Part shown: positions 9,243 through 18,160 of the stretch, piece by piece
How the letters are laid out: the number at the start of each line of letters is the position of its first letter
How positions within the stretch are numbered: position 1 is the stretch's first letter
Origin: Deltaproteobacteria bacterium
Lineage (GTDB): Bacteria; Myxococcota_A; Polyangia; Haliangiales; Haliangiaceae
Reading direction: 5' to 3'
Assembly: GCA_029565465.1 (NCBI GenBank)
Contig: JAKQOD010000971.1
Coordinates: 1 to 37,711, forward strand
Length of the DNA stretch: 37,711 nucleotides
The notes under the pieces: generated by a model
Database searches by the model: none
Seen by the model: only the letters and a program-made list of their open reading frames with translations
What the model was told of the DNA's origin: nothing
Made by a program: the position numbers and the translations under genes

Positions 9243-12215
9243 ATGGCGATGCGATGGTTGCGTTTGGGTGCCACGTGTTTGGTGGCAGCGATGGTGCGAA
9301 CGGCAAGTGCCGATGGTATCGATGACGAAGTAACCACATTGGTCAGCAATGCTGACGCTGCGCAAGCGCACGGCGACGTGGCGTTAGCGCTCCAAGGCTA
9401 CTTGGCGGCGCATCGGTTGCAGCCACGCAGCGCAACCGCGCACCGAATCGGGCAAGCGTACCTCGCGCTGGGGCGGTGGGCCAAGGCGCATCAATACTTG
9501 CGCGAAGCCTTGGCAAGCAGCGACGTTGACACCGCAACGAAAGCGGCCCTGGAGGGGGAACTGGCAACGGTAGAAACGCATGTTGCAGTGCTGGCCGTGC
9601 GCAGCGCGGTGGCCGGCGCGACGTTGACGTTGCCGACCGGCGAAGTGTTGGTGCTGCCTACCGTGATCGCCGTTGCGCCGGGTGACGTGAAGTTGCGAGT
9701 CGAAGCTGCTGGTTTTCGATCGCGTGTGGTCGCCACCACGGCGTTGGACGCAGGTACCAAGCGCGAGGTAGACGTGGCGCTGGAGGCGCAGCAAGGGCAC
9801 GTGACCTTCGCGGGCCCAGTCGGCACCCAGGTTCGTATTGACGACGCAGCTGGCCCTGTGGTTTGCACCATTCCTTGCACGCATACGTTGCCAGTCGGTG
9901 GCTACACGGCTTATTTCACGCCGCCGCGAGGCAAGCTGCCTGCCCAAGACTTTCAACTTGAAGATGCCGCAGCGGTTACGATCGACGCAGCTGCGGCCCC
10001 CGTAGTGGAAATCGACGCGGAGTTGCTAGGTTTCTCTGACGATACAATGGCCGCCGCCAAAGCGGATATTGCGAAATCGCAAACACGCCAAGCGGCGTTG
10101 CGCGGGCAGTTGGCCGACGAGACACTTGATGCAGCAAGCACGGCTAGGCTCAAACAGGAACTTGCAACGGAAGTCGCACGGGAAGCCGAGTTGCGCGAGT
10201 TGGTCAATTTGCCAGCTACTACGGTCACCGCTGCGTCGCGCGACGCCGAATCGATCGACGACGCGCCGGCTTCGGTCACGGTGATTTCGCGGCAAGAGCT
10301 CGAAGCATTTGCGTATCCCACCATCTTAGAGTCGTTGCGAGGTGTGCGCGGTTTTGCCGTGAACTATGACAGCGTGTATGGCAACGCGTCGGTACGGGGC
10401 TTGGGCCAAGCCAACGACTACAGCAATCGTTTGTTGGTGCTCTCTGACGGTGCAGCGCTCAACGACGACATTTTGTATCAGTCATTCATCCACTACGATG
10501 GCCGGGTTGATTTAGGCGATGTCGAGCGCATCGAAATTGTGCGTGGCCCAGCCTCGGTGCTGTATGGCACGGGCGCAGTGTCCGGCGTAGTCAACCTGGT
10601 GATGCGCGGCCGCGAACAACCCAACAGTGTGCACGCCCAAGTATCGAGCGTCGACGAAGCGACGTTGCGGGTGCGGGTTGGCGCCACTCAACATTTCAAC
10701 GCGGACAGCGGCATGTGGGCAAGCGTGAGTGCTGCGCGTTCGCAAGGCCGTGAGTTGCAGCTCAACGGCATGTCGATTCAGAATGTCGACAAGTTCACCG
10801 GCTTTTCGACGGCGGGCAAAGCCTGGTGGAAGAACGTCAGCGCCCAATGGTTTTTCAACAATCGCGACATCGTGGTGCCAACTGGAAACTACGGTGCCTC
10901 GCTCAATGATCCAAACTCGCAATACAACGACCAGCGCTTTTTGGCCGAGCTAAAGTACGAGCCCAAGCTCAGCGCGCATAGCGACTTGATGCTGCGTGCC
11001 CACGTCAACAACTATCGTTATATCGATAACGCCGTGTTCGATCAGATCGACGACGCTGGCGAGCCAACCGGCGAGCAATATCGTTACTCCGAAACCTATC
11101 GTGGAGCATGGGGCGGTGTCGAAGCGCGCTTGCGTTGGACGCCGAACAAACGGCTCAAGTTTGCGATCGGCGCTGAAGGGTCGTTGCATCCCCGCTCGAC
11201 GATGCGTGGCGAGCAACTCGACGTTGGCGCGTCGGAGCCGGTACCTGGTATCGATGTCAGCACGCCAAATCAGCTGGCCGCGATGTCTGGCTTGGTCGAT
11301 TGGCAGCTCAGCTCGAAACTGAGGTTTCAAGGTGGCATACGCGTCGACTATTGGAATTCCAATGGTGATCAGAATGCAGCGACCGAAGAACTCAAAGACG
11401 CCAGCAGCTATCTGATGTTTTCACCACGAGCGGTGTTGATCGCGCGCCCGCGCGAAGCCGATACCGTCAAGGTCATGCTTGGCCGGGCGTTTCGCGCACC
11501 GTCGATCTTTGAGATCTTCTACAGCGATGCAGGCACCACGCAAGCGCCTAGCAGTTTTGCAGGAACCAGCCTTAAGCCCGAGTACATCAACACGGCTGAA
11601 GTCGAAGCCAAGCATCGATTCAATAGTGATTGGTCGGTGTTAGCGTCGTTGCATGCAGCGGTGGTGCAGAACATCATCGAGCCTGCCGATGTTACCGACG
11701 AAATCCTGGCCAATCATCCCGACGTAAATCCCTCAGCTTTTTACAATCGCAACAGCCCCGATAATCAGACCATGATCGGTGGCGACGTCGAAGTGCGGCG
11801 CGAGTTCCGCAACGGCGCAATGTTCTCGGCGCACTACGGCTTGTTGCGCGCACGCTATGCCGAACCGCAAGGCGGTCCAGATGCCACCGCGAGCCGGCAA
11901 TTGCTGAACGCACCGACGCAATTTGCAGCGTTTAAGTTGATTGTTCCGCTAGTGCCAAACCGCATGACGGGCGCATTGCGCGCCGCCTTTGAAGACCGTC
12001 GCCGTGCGGATCTTGAATCTGATGCCCGCAGCGATCGTGCGATTGTCGCGGATGCTGTGCTCTCGGGGCCGATCAAGCACCTCGGCGTTCGTTACGCGGT
12101 GGGCGTCTACAACCTGCTGAACTGGCGCTATGCCGAGCCAGCGGCGCCGTTCGCTGCCCCGCTGATGCCACAGCAAGGCCGAACGTTTATGTTCAGCCTA
12201 ACGGTTGCAAAATAG
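9243..12215 (+). CDS. TonB-dependent receptor with TPR/PEGA-like front end (paralogue)
   Basis: A 990-residue paralogue of the receptor at 974-3934, with the same order of parts: signal peptide (MAMRWLRLGATCLVAAM), TPR-like helices, two PEGA-like modules (CTIPC pair instead of CIVPC), an Ala/Glu coiled coil, TTVTAAS TonB-box-like segment, plug (DDAPASVTVISRQELE; RIEIVRGPASVLYGTGA) and a beta-barrel ending RTFMFSLTVAK. Stretches such as the plug and IDAAAAPVVEIDA are nearly identical between the two, while barrel loops differ. This implies shared partners and machinery but different ligands. ATG start; upstream bases show no strong Shine-Dalgarno. It is transcribed away from the sigma/kinase pair, and a GC-rich hairpin follows the stop codon. 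Confidence 0.93.
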   Translation: MAMRWLRLGATCLVAAMVRTASADGIDDEVTTLVSNADAAQAHGDVALALQGYLAAHRLQPRSATAHRIGQAYLALGRWAKAHQYLREALASSDVDTATKAALEGELATVETHVAVLAVRSAVAGATLTLPTGEVLVLPTVIAVAPGDVKLRVEAAGFRSRVVATTALDAGTKREVDVALEAQQGHVTFAGPVGTQVRIDDAAGPVVCTIPCTHTLPVGGYTAYFTPPRGKLPAQDFQLEDAAAVTIDAAAAPVVEIDAELLGFSDDTMAAAKADIAKSQTRQAALRGQLADETLDAASTARLKQELATEVAREAELRELVNLPATTVTAASRDAESIDDAPASVTVISRQELEAFAYPTILESLRGVRGFAVNYDSVYGNASVRGLGQANDYSNRLLVLSDGAALNDDILYQSFIHYDGRVDLGDVERIEIVRGPASVLYGTGAVSGVVNLVMRGREQPNSVHAQVSSVDEATLRVRVGATQHFNADSGMWASVSAARSQGRELQLNGMSIQNVDKFTGFSTAGKAWWKNVSAQWFFNNRDIVVPTGNYGASLNDPNSQYNDQRFLAELKYEPKLSAHSDLMLRAHVNNYRYIDNAVFDQIDDAGEPTGEQYRYSETYRGAWGGVEARLRWTPNKRLKFAIGAEGSLHPRSTMRGEQLDVGASEPVPGIDVSTPNQLAAMSGLVDWQLSSKLRFQGGIRVDYWNSNGDQNAATEELKDASSYLMFSPRAVLIARPREADTVKVMLGRAFRAPSIFEIFYSDAGTTQAPSSFAGTSLKPEYINTAEVEAKHRFNSDWSVLASLHAAVVQNIIEPADVTDEILANHPDVNPSAFYNRNSPDNQTMIGGDVEVRREFRNGAMFSAHYGLLRARYAEPQGGPDATASRQLLNAPTQFAAFKLIVPLVPNRMTGALRAAFEDRRRADLESDARSDRAIVADAVLSGPIKHLGVRYAVGVYNLLNWRYAEPAAPFAAPLMPQQGRTFMFSLTVAK

Positions 12216-12222
12216 AATGTAA

Positions 12223-12237
12223 GTCCGGAAACCGGAC
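12223..12237. terminator. hairpin between convergent genes
   Basis: GTCCGG-AAA-CCGGAC is a perfect 6-bp stem with a 3-base loop, 7 bases after the receptor stop and 12 bases before the stop of the convergent gene at 12250. It may terminate both; there is no clear T tract, so intrinsic termination is only suggested. Confidence 0.5.
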
Positions 12238-12249
12238 GTTAACTCGCGA

Positions 12250-12714
12250 TCAGTTGCGGGTGCCAACGCGGTATTCGATGTAGCCGGTGTCTGGGTCGTT
12301 ACCCTTGGCTTCGACCCGAGCCCGCAGTTGATTCTTATGGCTGGCATACGAGCCGTGGTAGGTCGGCAGCGCAGCGCCCGGCACCACAAATTGGCCTTCG
12401 AATTGTGCGGTGGCGTTCGGTGCCAACACAAACGGTGGCGCGATTTGTTGGGTGTGTTCGACTGTGTGGCGCGAAACATCTAAGTCGTCCGATAGGTCGC
12501 GGTGGTCTTTTTTGCGCAGCTTCACTTCTTCGAGGCCAAGCAAATCGATGAACACGCCTTTCGACGTAACTTCGCGACCGTTCGACGTTGCAGTTACCCG
12601 CACCGACACCGTGTCACCTGGGTAGGCGAATTGTGGGCTGAACTCCACCGTAACTTTCGCTGCATTGCCGGTAACGCCTTGAACTGCACCTTTGATCTTA
12701 TCGAAAAAACCCAT
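12250..12714 (-). CDS. arrestin-like (Spo0M-like) protein
   Basis: A 154-residue cytoplasmic protein without signal peptide. It opens with MGFFDKIKGAVQG, a short amphipathic helix, followed by beta-strands with a PGDTVSVRVTAT segment, as in the arrestin-like fold of sporulation-control protein Spo0M and relatives. A KLRKKDHRDLSDDLDVSRHT segment makes a polar middle. The start at 12714 is decided by an excellent Shine-Dalgarno, AAGGAG, six to seven bases upstream; in-frame Met codons further upstream lack one. Function is unknown. It is convergent with the TonB receptor and divergent from gor, from which about 210 bases without visible genes separate it. Spo0M kinship is tentative. Confidence 0.65.
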   Translation of the reverse strand: MGFFDKIKGAVQGVTGNAAKVTVEFSPQFAYPGDTVSVRVTATSNGREVTSKGVFIDLLGLEEVKLRKKDHRDLSDDLDVSRHTVEHTQQIAPPFVLAPNATAQFEGQFVVPGAALPTYHGSYASHKNQLRARVEAKGNDPDTGYIEYRVGTRN

Positions 12715-12923
12715 GTCGAATCTCCTTGTTGAGATGACTAGTAGCAACCGCAATGCCAAGTGCAGAGATGGCGTTTGGGCTTGCTACGCCACGATTGGCG
12801 CATTGTCGGCGTGTTTGTCGGGTACGTACGGCCCCGCTTTGGCCAACTTTGGCGGGTGTGCAGCGACCCAAATGGCAGTGACTGACAAATCTGGCCAAAT
12901 CTGGCGTGCTAGGCTGCCGCGGC

Positions 12924-14267
12924 ATGCAACGCGACTATGATTTGTTTGTAATTGGCGGCGGTTCGGGTGGCGTGCGCTGTGCACGCATCGCAGCCCAGTA
13001 TGGTGCGCGAGTCGCCATCGCTGAAGAATATCGCTGGGGCGGCACCTGTGTGATTCGTGGCTGTGTGCCCAAAAAGCTAATGGTGTATGCCAGCGAAGTT
13101 CGGCAAGCGGTTGCCGACGCGCGCGGTTTTGGTTGGACCATCGGCGAGGCCACGTTTGACTGGCCGACCTTTTTGGCAGCGAAAGACCAAGAGATCGCGC
13201 GCTTGTCGGGCATCTATGGCGAACTGCTACGCAAAGCTGGCGCCAAGGTGCTCGATGGCCGCGCTGTGGTGCGTGGCCCGAACACCGTCGAGCTCAACGG
13301 CCAAACCATCACGGCCGAGCGCATCGTGATTGCCACTGGTGGCACACCGAGCTGGCCAAACGATATTGCCGACGGTTGGATTTCGTCGAACGAAGTGTTT
13401 CATTTGCCGACGTTGCCCAACCGCATTGCGATCTATGGTGGCGGCTATGTTGCAGTGGAGTTCGCGCACATCTTCGCTGGCATGGGTGCCGCGGTCGATA
13501 TTATCCATCGAGATACGCGGGCGTTGCGCGGCTTCGACGACGAGGTGCGCGAGCATGTGATGCTTGGCTTGGCACGCGCTGGCATCACCGTTCATGCAGG
13601 CCGTACGGTGGCTGCGAATCGCACGGGTGCCAACGGCAGCGGGCGTGTGCTCGTGCTCGACGATGGCAGTGAAATCGCGTGCGACGTCGCGTTGGCCGCG
13701 ACCGGCCGCGCGCCGGCCACTGCTGCGCTTGGCCTTGATACGGCAGGTGTTGCAGTGACGCCGCGCGGGGCGGTGATCGTCGACGATTACAGCCGTACCA
13801 ATGTGCCGTCGATCTTTGCGATTGGCGACGTGACCGATCGGGTGACACTAACGCCAGTGGCGATTCGCGAAGGCCACGCGTTAGCCGACACGTTGTTCGG
13901 CAACAAGCCCACGATGGTGCATCACACCGGCATTGCTACTGCAGTTTTCACCCAAGCGCCGGTTGGCGTCGTTGGGCTGTCGGAAGCCGCGGCCGTCGCT
14001 GCGGGCCACGATGTGCAAGTGTTTCGCTCGACGTTTCGACCCATGCGCAACGCCTTTGTCGGCCGCGACGACAAAACTTTTATGAAGCTGGTGATCGACC
14101 GTGCTACCCGCAAAGTCCTGGGCGTGCACATGGTGGGCGCCGACGCGCCGGAGATCATTCAGATGGCAGCCATCGCTGTTACCATGGGCGCAACCAAAGA
14201 TGATTTCGATCGCACCGTCGCGGTGCACCCAACCGCAGCCGAAGAATTTGTGCTGATGCGCGGCTAA
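12924..14267 (+). CDS. gor: glutathione-disulfide reductase
   Basis: A 447-residue pyridine nucleotide-disulphide oxidoreductase that reduces glutathione disulphide with NADPH in the cytoplasm. N-terminal FAD-binding GGGSGG (11-16), redox-active pair C42/C47 in GGTCVIRGCVPKK, which with PKK is typical of the glutathione reductase branch, NADPH-binding GGGYVAVEFA in the middle, an FAD-contact IFAIGDVT, and the dimer-interface catalytic HPTAAEEF close to the C-terminus. The Met at 12924 is chosen because the family begins just before the FAD motif; a GTG six codons upstream is less likely. Single-gene unit. A related mycothione or trypanothione reductase role cannot be excluded, but this motif set fits glutathione best. 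Confidence 0.92.
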   Translation: MQRDYDLFVIGGGSGGVRCARIAAQYGARVAIAEEYRWGGTCVIRGCVPKKLMVYASEVRQAVADARGFGWTIGEATFDWPTFLAAKDQEIARLSGIYGELLRKAGAKVLDGRAVVRGPNTVELNGQTITAERIVIATGGTPSWPNDIADGWISSNEVFHLPTLPNRIAIYGGGYVAVEFAHIFAGMGAAVDIIHRDTRALRGFDDEVREHVMLGLARAGITVHAGRTVAANRTGANGSGRVLVLDDGSEIACDVALAATGRAPATAALGLDTAGVAVTPRGAVIVDDYSRTNVPSIFAIGDVTDRVTLTPVAIREGHALADTLFGNKPTMVHHTGIATAVFTQAPVGVVGLSEAAAVAAGHDVQVFRSTFRPMRNAFVGRDDKTFMKLVIDRATRKVLGVHMVGADAPEIIQMAAIAVTMGATKDDFDRTVAVHPTAAEEFVLMRG

Positions 14268-14342
14268 CGTTAGAGAATCGAAAATGTGACGCACGGTGTC
14301 GGCCACTAGTGCAAAATAACGTACATTGATTGCGAGGAATCG

Positions 14343-15497
14343 ATGGCAAGCCCTACGTCGAAGCTAACAATCAAGAACTTCGCGCACATTGGCGAACTCT
14401 CCCTCGAATTTGGTGATCTGACTGTATTGGTGGGCGCGCAAGGGACCGGCAAGAGCTTAGCGTTGCAATGGCTAAAAGTTGCACTTGATGGGCGCCGCGT
14501 AGTTGCTCGCTTGAAAGAAGCAGGGCACACACTCAAAGATGATGCGCAAATCGTTGAATCGATTTTTGGCCAAGGTATGGGCAGTGCCTGGCATCAAAAC
14601 AGCGAAATTCGTTGGAACTCAACCGCCGTAGTGCCGTCAAGCCTCAAGAATGGTCGTGCACCCACGAACGAAAAGGTCTTTTTTGTTCCTGCCCATCGTT
14701 CGCTATTAATCAGCGATGGTTGGGCCGCTACATTTAATGCGCTCAACGTCGAAACGCCGGTTGTTGCGCGCATTTTTAGCCAACATTTGCATGATCGCTT
14801 TCGAGCTCGCGGCGGGGAAACCTTGTTCCCGTTGAAGAATGTGCTGAAGAAGCAGTATCGCGACCTAATTGACGCTGCTGTCTTTCATGGTGGCACGGTT
14901 GGGCTGCAAGAGGCGCAACAGCGAAAGCGGTTGGAGATGACTCATGGGGATACCCATTTGCCGTTCTTAACGTGGACTGCCGGGCAGCGTGAATTCACGC
15001 CGCTGCTTCTCGGTCTATACGCGTTGTTGCCACAGAGTGGCACCGCAAAGAATGCAGATGTTGATTGGGTCGTCATTGAAGAGCCTGAGATGGGGCTTCA
15101 TCCGGAAGCGATCAATGCGTTTTTGGTGCTGACACTAGACCTGCTGTGGCGCGGCTATCGAGTCGTACTCTCCACTCATTCTCCGCACGTCCTAGCTGCC
15201 ATGTGGATGTTGCGATTGCTGGTCGAACATCACGCAACCCCCGACATTTTGTGTGACGCGTTCAAGCTTGGGAAATCCAAAGATATGAAGGCCGTTGCTC
15301 AAAGTGCGATGACAAAGGGATATCGCACCCATTTTCTTTCTATTGGCGCCAACGCAAAAGTTAGCGCCAAGGATATTTCGACTCTCGACGCAGGCGCGGT
15401 CGACGAGGAAATCTCGGGATGGGGCGGCCTCTCAGGCCTGAGCTCGCGCTTCAGCGATGCTGTTGCAAAGGCGGTCAACGAGGACGATAGCCTGTGA
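14343..15497 (+). CDS. ABC/AAA-type ATPase of a two-gene cassette
   Basis: A 384-residue SMC/ABC-like ATPase of the AAA_15/AAA_21 kind used in defence and DNA-repair systems. It begins LTIKNFAHIGELSLEFGDLTVLVG, leading to Walker A GAQGTGKS (31-38). A signature-like WTAGQRE (211-217) replaces the usual LSSGQ. Walker B is VVIEEPEMGLHP (243 onward) and the H-loop is STHSPH (277-282). There is no TOPRIM or nuclease domain in this protein. GAGGA lies four to six bases before the ATG. Its stop overlaps the GTG start of the next gene, so the two are translationally coupled. Base composition is clearly AT-richer than gor or the downstream lipoprotein, suggesting acquisition. Resemblance to ATPases of OLD, PARIS and Septu systems is by architecture only; I do not assign it to any of them. 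Confidence 0.85.
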   Translation: MASPTSKLTIKNFAHIGELSLEFGDLTVLVGAQGTGKSLALQWLKVALDGRRVVARLKEAGHTLKDDAQIVESIFGQGMGSAWHQNSEIRWNSTAVVPSSLKNGRAPTNEKVFFVPAHRSLLISDGWAATFNALNVETPVVARIFSQHLHDRFRARGGETLFPLKNVLKKQYRDLIDAAVFHGGTVGLQEAQQRKRLEMTHGDTHLPFLTWTAGQREFTPLLLGLYALLPQSGTAKNADVDWVVIEEPEMGLHPEAINAFLVLTLDLLWRGYRVVLSTHSPHVLAAMWMLRLLVEHHATPDILCDAFKLGKSKDMKAVAQSAMTKGYRTHFLSIGANAKVSAKDISTLDAGAVDEEISGWGGLSGLSSRFSDAVAKAVNEDDSL

Positions 15498-15973
15498 AAC
15501 GCCGAGTGGACGTTGTAACTGCAACACCGCTGAAGGCCTCGTTGCACGAGCAAAGCAAGTTAGTTCGGTTGATCGAAAAAGGGTTGGCCGCACTATTGGA
15601 AATCGATCGAACTCGAATCGCCGGTGACCTGCGAAGTAGATTCCAAGACAGCTTGAATCTTGATGATGCATTGCGGGCCGACTATCAAAACGCCAATCGT
15701 TGGGACTACTTGCTTAGCTACAACGGAGCCTTTGTGTTAGCGATCGAAGTTCACACCGCCAACACCAGCGAAGTTTCGGTACTGATCAAAAAGAAGCGGG
15801 CCGCGGAGATTCAACTCCAGGGGCATCTGCGACCAACGGGGCAGATCAAAAAGTGGATCTGGATTAGTTCTGGAGCTGTTACAATCCCGCAACTTGATCG
15901 CGCGAGGGCTCGGTTGGCCCAAGAAGGCATTACGTTGGTTGGCCGCGAACTGACCGCGAAACACGTGCCTTGA
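15494..15973 (+). CDS. small partner protein, possible PD-(D/E)XK-type fold
   Basis: A 159-residue protein coupled to the ATPase by a GTGA start/stop overlap. I do not recognise a named family. The centre reads RWDYLLSYNGAFVLAIEVHTA, then VSVLIKKKRAAEIQLQGHL: an Asp (D71), a strand ending in E85-x-H87, and a Lys cluster (99-101), the spacing expected of a PD-(D/E)XK nuclease in which the usual Lys is His. KKWIWISSG follows as another strand, and a final ARARLAQEGITLVGREL closes the domain. The N-terminal 60 residues are helical and charged. If the fold is right, it would be the effector of the ATPase; alternatively it may be a non-catalytic DNA-binding subunit. Composition is low GC, like its partner. 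Confidence 0.7.
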   Translation: MKRRVDVVTATPLKASLHEQSKLVRLIEKGLAALLEIDRTRIAGDLRSRFQDSLNLDDALRADYQNANRWDYLLSYNGAFVLAIEVHTANTSEVSVLIKKKRAAEIQLQGHLRPTGQIKKWIWISSGAVTIPQLDRARARLAQEGITLVGRELTAKHVP

Positions 15974-15989
15974 TTACCGCTGCGAAAAG

Positions 15990-17003
15990 CTAAAAATCAA
16001 AGCCGCATTGGCCGCCGGCCAAGCATGCCACCGGCGGTGGTGGTGCACATGGGCGTGCAGGGCAAGCGCTGTCGTCGTGGCTGGTAGCACAGAATTGATT
16101 CCAGCTTGCAGCGTTGTCGTCGCTGGCCCAATTGGCCAACGGGGTTGGGCAGCTTGGGCAATAACACTCGGCAGCGCTAGTAACTTTGGTTGGGTACATG
16201 GTGGTGCCGCACTCGCTGGTGGTGGTGCAAGCCAGTGGGTTGCGCACAACGTTGGTGAGCCGCAAAAATACTTGCGATGCCTTCAACACGACGCTGTTGC
16301 GGCGGTTTACCCGCACCGTTTTATTAACGCCAGCAGCGATGATGCGGCCGTTGCTTAGTTGATCAAACGCTGCCGCAATGTCGTCTTGGCTCGCGCCAAC
16401 TGCGTCGAGGTTCAGATCGGCGATGTCGCGTGCGCGGGTCGAATTAACTTTGGCTTCGTGCATCGAGAAGCACGGTGCAGTGATGCAGCGAATGCCGTTG
16501 TCTTTGAGGAAGTAGAACGTGCCGGTAGCTTCGGCGTTGCCGATGCCGCGATACGCTTCGTTGATTTTGAATACCGTGTACGCGCCAAATTCGCCTGCCG
16601 ACGCAGCAGCATAGCGACCACGCAAGATCACGCGCTTGGTAGCGAGGCCATCTTCGGCCGCAGCGATGGTGACAGGATCGAGTGCAGCTGGGGTCCAATC
16701 GAGCGCACCGACGTAGCACTCTGATGCCCACACACCGTTGGCACATTTGGTTTGTTCGAAGTTTATGCGCGACAACCACCAGCCGCCGCATTCTGGAAAG
16801 CGGCAGCGACGATCGTCGTGGCGTAGCGTGTACAGCGTCGCCGTGCTCGACAACGCATCGGCTTTGCCTGCAGCGCCGTCCTCATTCGACAAGCCACCGG
16901 TCGCGTCTTCGACATCGGCGAGGTCGTCCGGTTCGTTGTCAGTACAAGCCGCAACGCCTAGCGTCGCGAACAACAAGGCAGAAACGAATAGGCTAGCTCG
17001 CAT
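15990..17003 (-). CDS. Cys-rich lipoprotein, DUF6748-like
   Basis: A 337-residue exported lipoprotein. The signal peptide MRASLFVSALLFATLGVAAC ends in a lipobox with the lipidated Cys at residue 20, followed by an acidic linker (DNEPDDLADVED). The core starts YTLRHDDRRCRFPECGGWW, which I recall from the myxobacterial DUF6748 group, and includes RCITAPC. The last 80 residues are rich in paired Cys (CTTTSECG, CYCPSCP, CPARPC, QCGFDF), resembling small disulphide-stabilised inhibitor-like modules. Function is unknown; probably an envelope or surface protein. It is convergent with the ATPase cassette, 16 bases apart. Confidence 0.8.
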   Translation of the reverse strand: MRASLFVSALLFATLGVAACTDNEPDDLADVEDATGGLSNEDGAAGKADALSSTATLYTLRHDDRRCRFPECGGWWLSRINFEQTKCANGVWASECYVGALDWTPAALDPVTIAAAEDGLATKRVILRGRYAAASAGEFGAYTVFKINEAYRGIGNAEATGTFYFLKDNGIRCITAPCFSMHEAKVNSTRARDIADLNLDAVGASQDDIAAAFDQLSNGRIIAAGVNKTVRVNRRNSVVLKASQVFLRLTNVVRNPLACTTTSECGTTMYPTKVTSAAECYCPSCPTPLANWASDDNAASWNQFCATSHDDSACPARPCAPPPPVACLAGGQCGFDF

Positions 17004-17124
17004 ATGTGTGCGTTATTGTCTTACCTTCGAGCACAATGCAATCACTATCGACATTCGGCGTAAATAACTAATATCAAAGCGATAAATTGCGACATCGGCT
17101 TGGCCGCAGAGCGACTGCTGTGAA

Positions 17125-17187
17125 ACCCGCTGAAACGGGTGCCCGCTGAAACGGGTGCCAGCCCGCTGAAACGGGTGCCAGCCACCC
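17125..17187. repeat. triple hairpin repeat
   Basis: Three copies of CCCGCTGAAACGGG (starting near 17126, 17142 and 17162), the last two 20 bases apart and each able to form a 4-5 bp stem, followed by GGGTGCCAGCCACCC (17173-17187), a further stem. On the minus strand this lies downstream of the agmatinase stop, so it may act as terminator; it also looks like a small tandemly amplified element. The rest of 17004-17220 shows no gene. Confidence 0.8.
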
Positions 17188-17900
17188 GTCCAAAAAAGCG
17201 TAGCGATGTTCAATAGATAACTACGATCGGGGCGCAGCGACGAGGGCGAGCATTTCCCAGATGGCGTGGGCGGCGAGGTGGCCGGTGATGTCGCTGTGGT
17301 CGAGCATGGGGCAATATTCGACGAGGTCGGCGCCAACAACGCGGACGCCGCGCAAAGCGCGCAGAAATGCGAGGGCTTCGCGTGCAGTGAGGCCGCCGGG
17401 CACAGGGGTACCGGTGCCGGGTGCAAAGGCTGGATCAACGCCGTCGATGTCGAAGCTAATGTAAGTCGGCCGATTGCCGATGCGTTCGCGGATGCTGGCG
17501 CCAACTGCCGCAATGCCTCGAGCCGCCAAATCATCGGGCGAAATCACCTGGTGGTCATGCGCAAGCGCCAACGCGTCGTCGGATTCGCTGCCACGTGGGC
17601 CGCGAATCCCAACTTGAAACAACGTGCCGTCGGCGATCAAGCGCTCTTCGATGGCGTGGCGAAACGGCGTGCCATGATGAAAACTATCGCCCCACAATTC
17701 CGCCGACGACAAATCGAGATGCGCGTCGATTTGCACAACCGCCAGCGGGCCATGCGCAGCGCACAATGCACGCAGCGCTGGCAATGTGATCGAGTGATCA
17801 CCGCCGACCATGATCGGCACGGTGCCACGCGCTTGCCATGCTTTGATATCGGCTTCGACGCGGCGGCGCATGTCGGCGCGATCAAACGGCGCAAACGACG

Positions 17901-17963
17901 CGGACGCCGCGCAAGGCGCGCAGAAAGGCGAGAGCTTCGCGTGCAGCGAGGCCGCCGGGCACA
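17901..17963. repeat. 63-bp duplicate of 17342-17404
   Basis: By eye 59 of 63 bases match 17342-17404, in the same orientation and 559 bases away, both inside the agmatinase frame. The upstream copy is read one base out of register, giving unrelated residues (CPAASLHAK rather than PGGLTAREA). The four mismatches show the copying is not brand new. Confidence 0.9.
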
Positions 17964-18042
17964 CCGATAACTGGTGGTGGTTGCGAGGAGTCGACTATGT
18001 CGCTGCCGAGTACGCGCGACGCGACGCGCGGTGGTGGGTGAA

Positions 18043-18084
18043 TTCGCGGCTTTGCCGCGAAGAGGGCGGCGGGCAGAGCCGCCC
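18043..18084. repeat. paired palindromes inserted in agmatinase
   Basis: TTCGCGGC-TTT-GCCGCGAA (18043-18061) is a perfect 8-bp stem, and GGGCGGC-GGGCAGA-GCCGCCC (18064-18084) a perfect 7-bp stem, two bases apart. Two adjacent hairpins like this are typical of REP/BIME-like dispersed elements. It sits where the conserved N-terminal part of the ureohydrolase should be. Confidence 0.8.
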
Positions 18085-18160
18085 TTGTAGATCGATACCG
18101 CCGTCGTGCGGTACGCCCAGCAACGCAACGTCGATCGCTGCGTCGGTGGTGAGAGTGCCG

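Noticed and set aside
14343-15973. Assignment of the ATPase pair to Septu, Gabija, PARIS or OLD
   Set aside because: The expected HNH, UvrD-like helicase or TOPRIM domains are not seen, so only general similarity is stated.
17995-17997. Recoded (pyrrolysine or suppressor) amber codon in the agmatinase
   Set aside because: The surrounding residues do not resemble the family, so the stop lies in inserted or decayed sequence, not at a conserved position.
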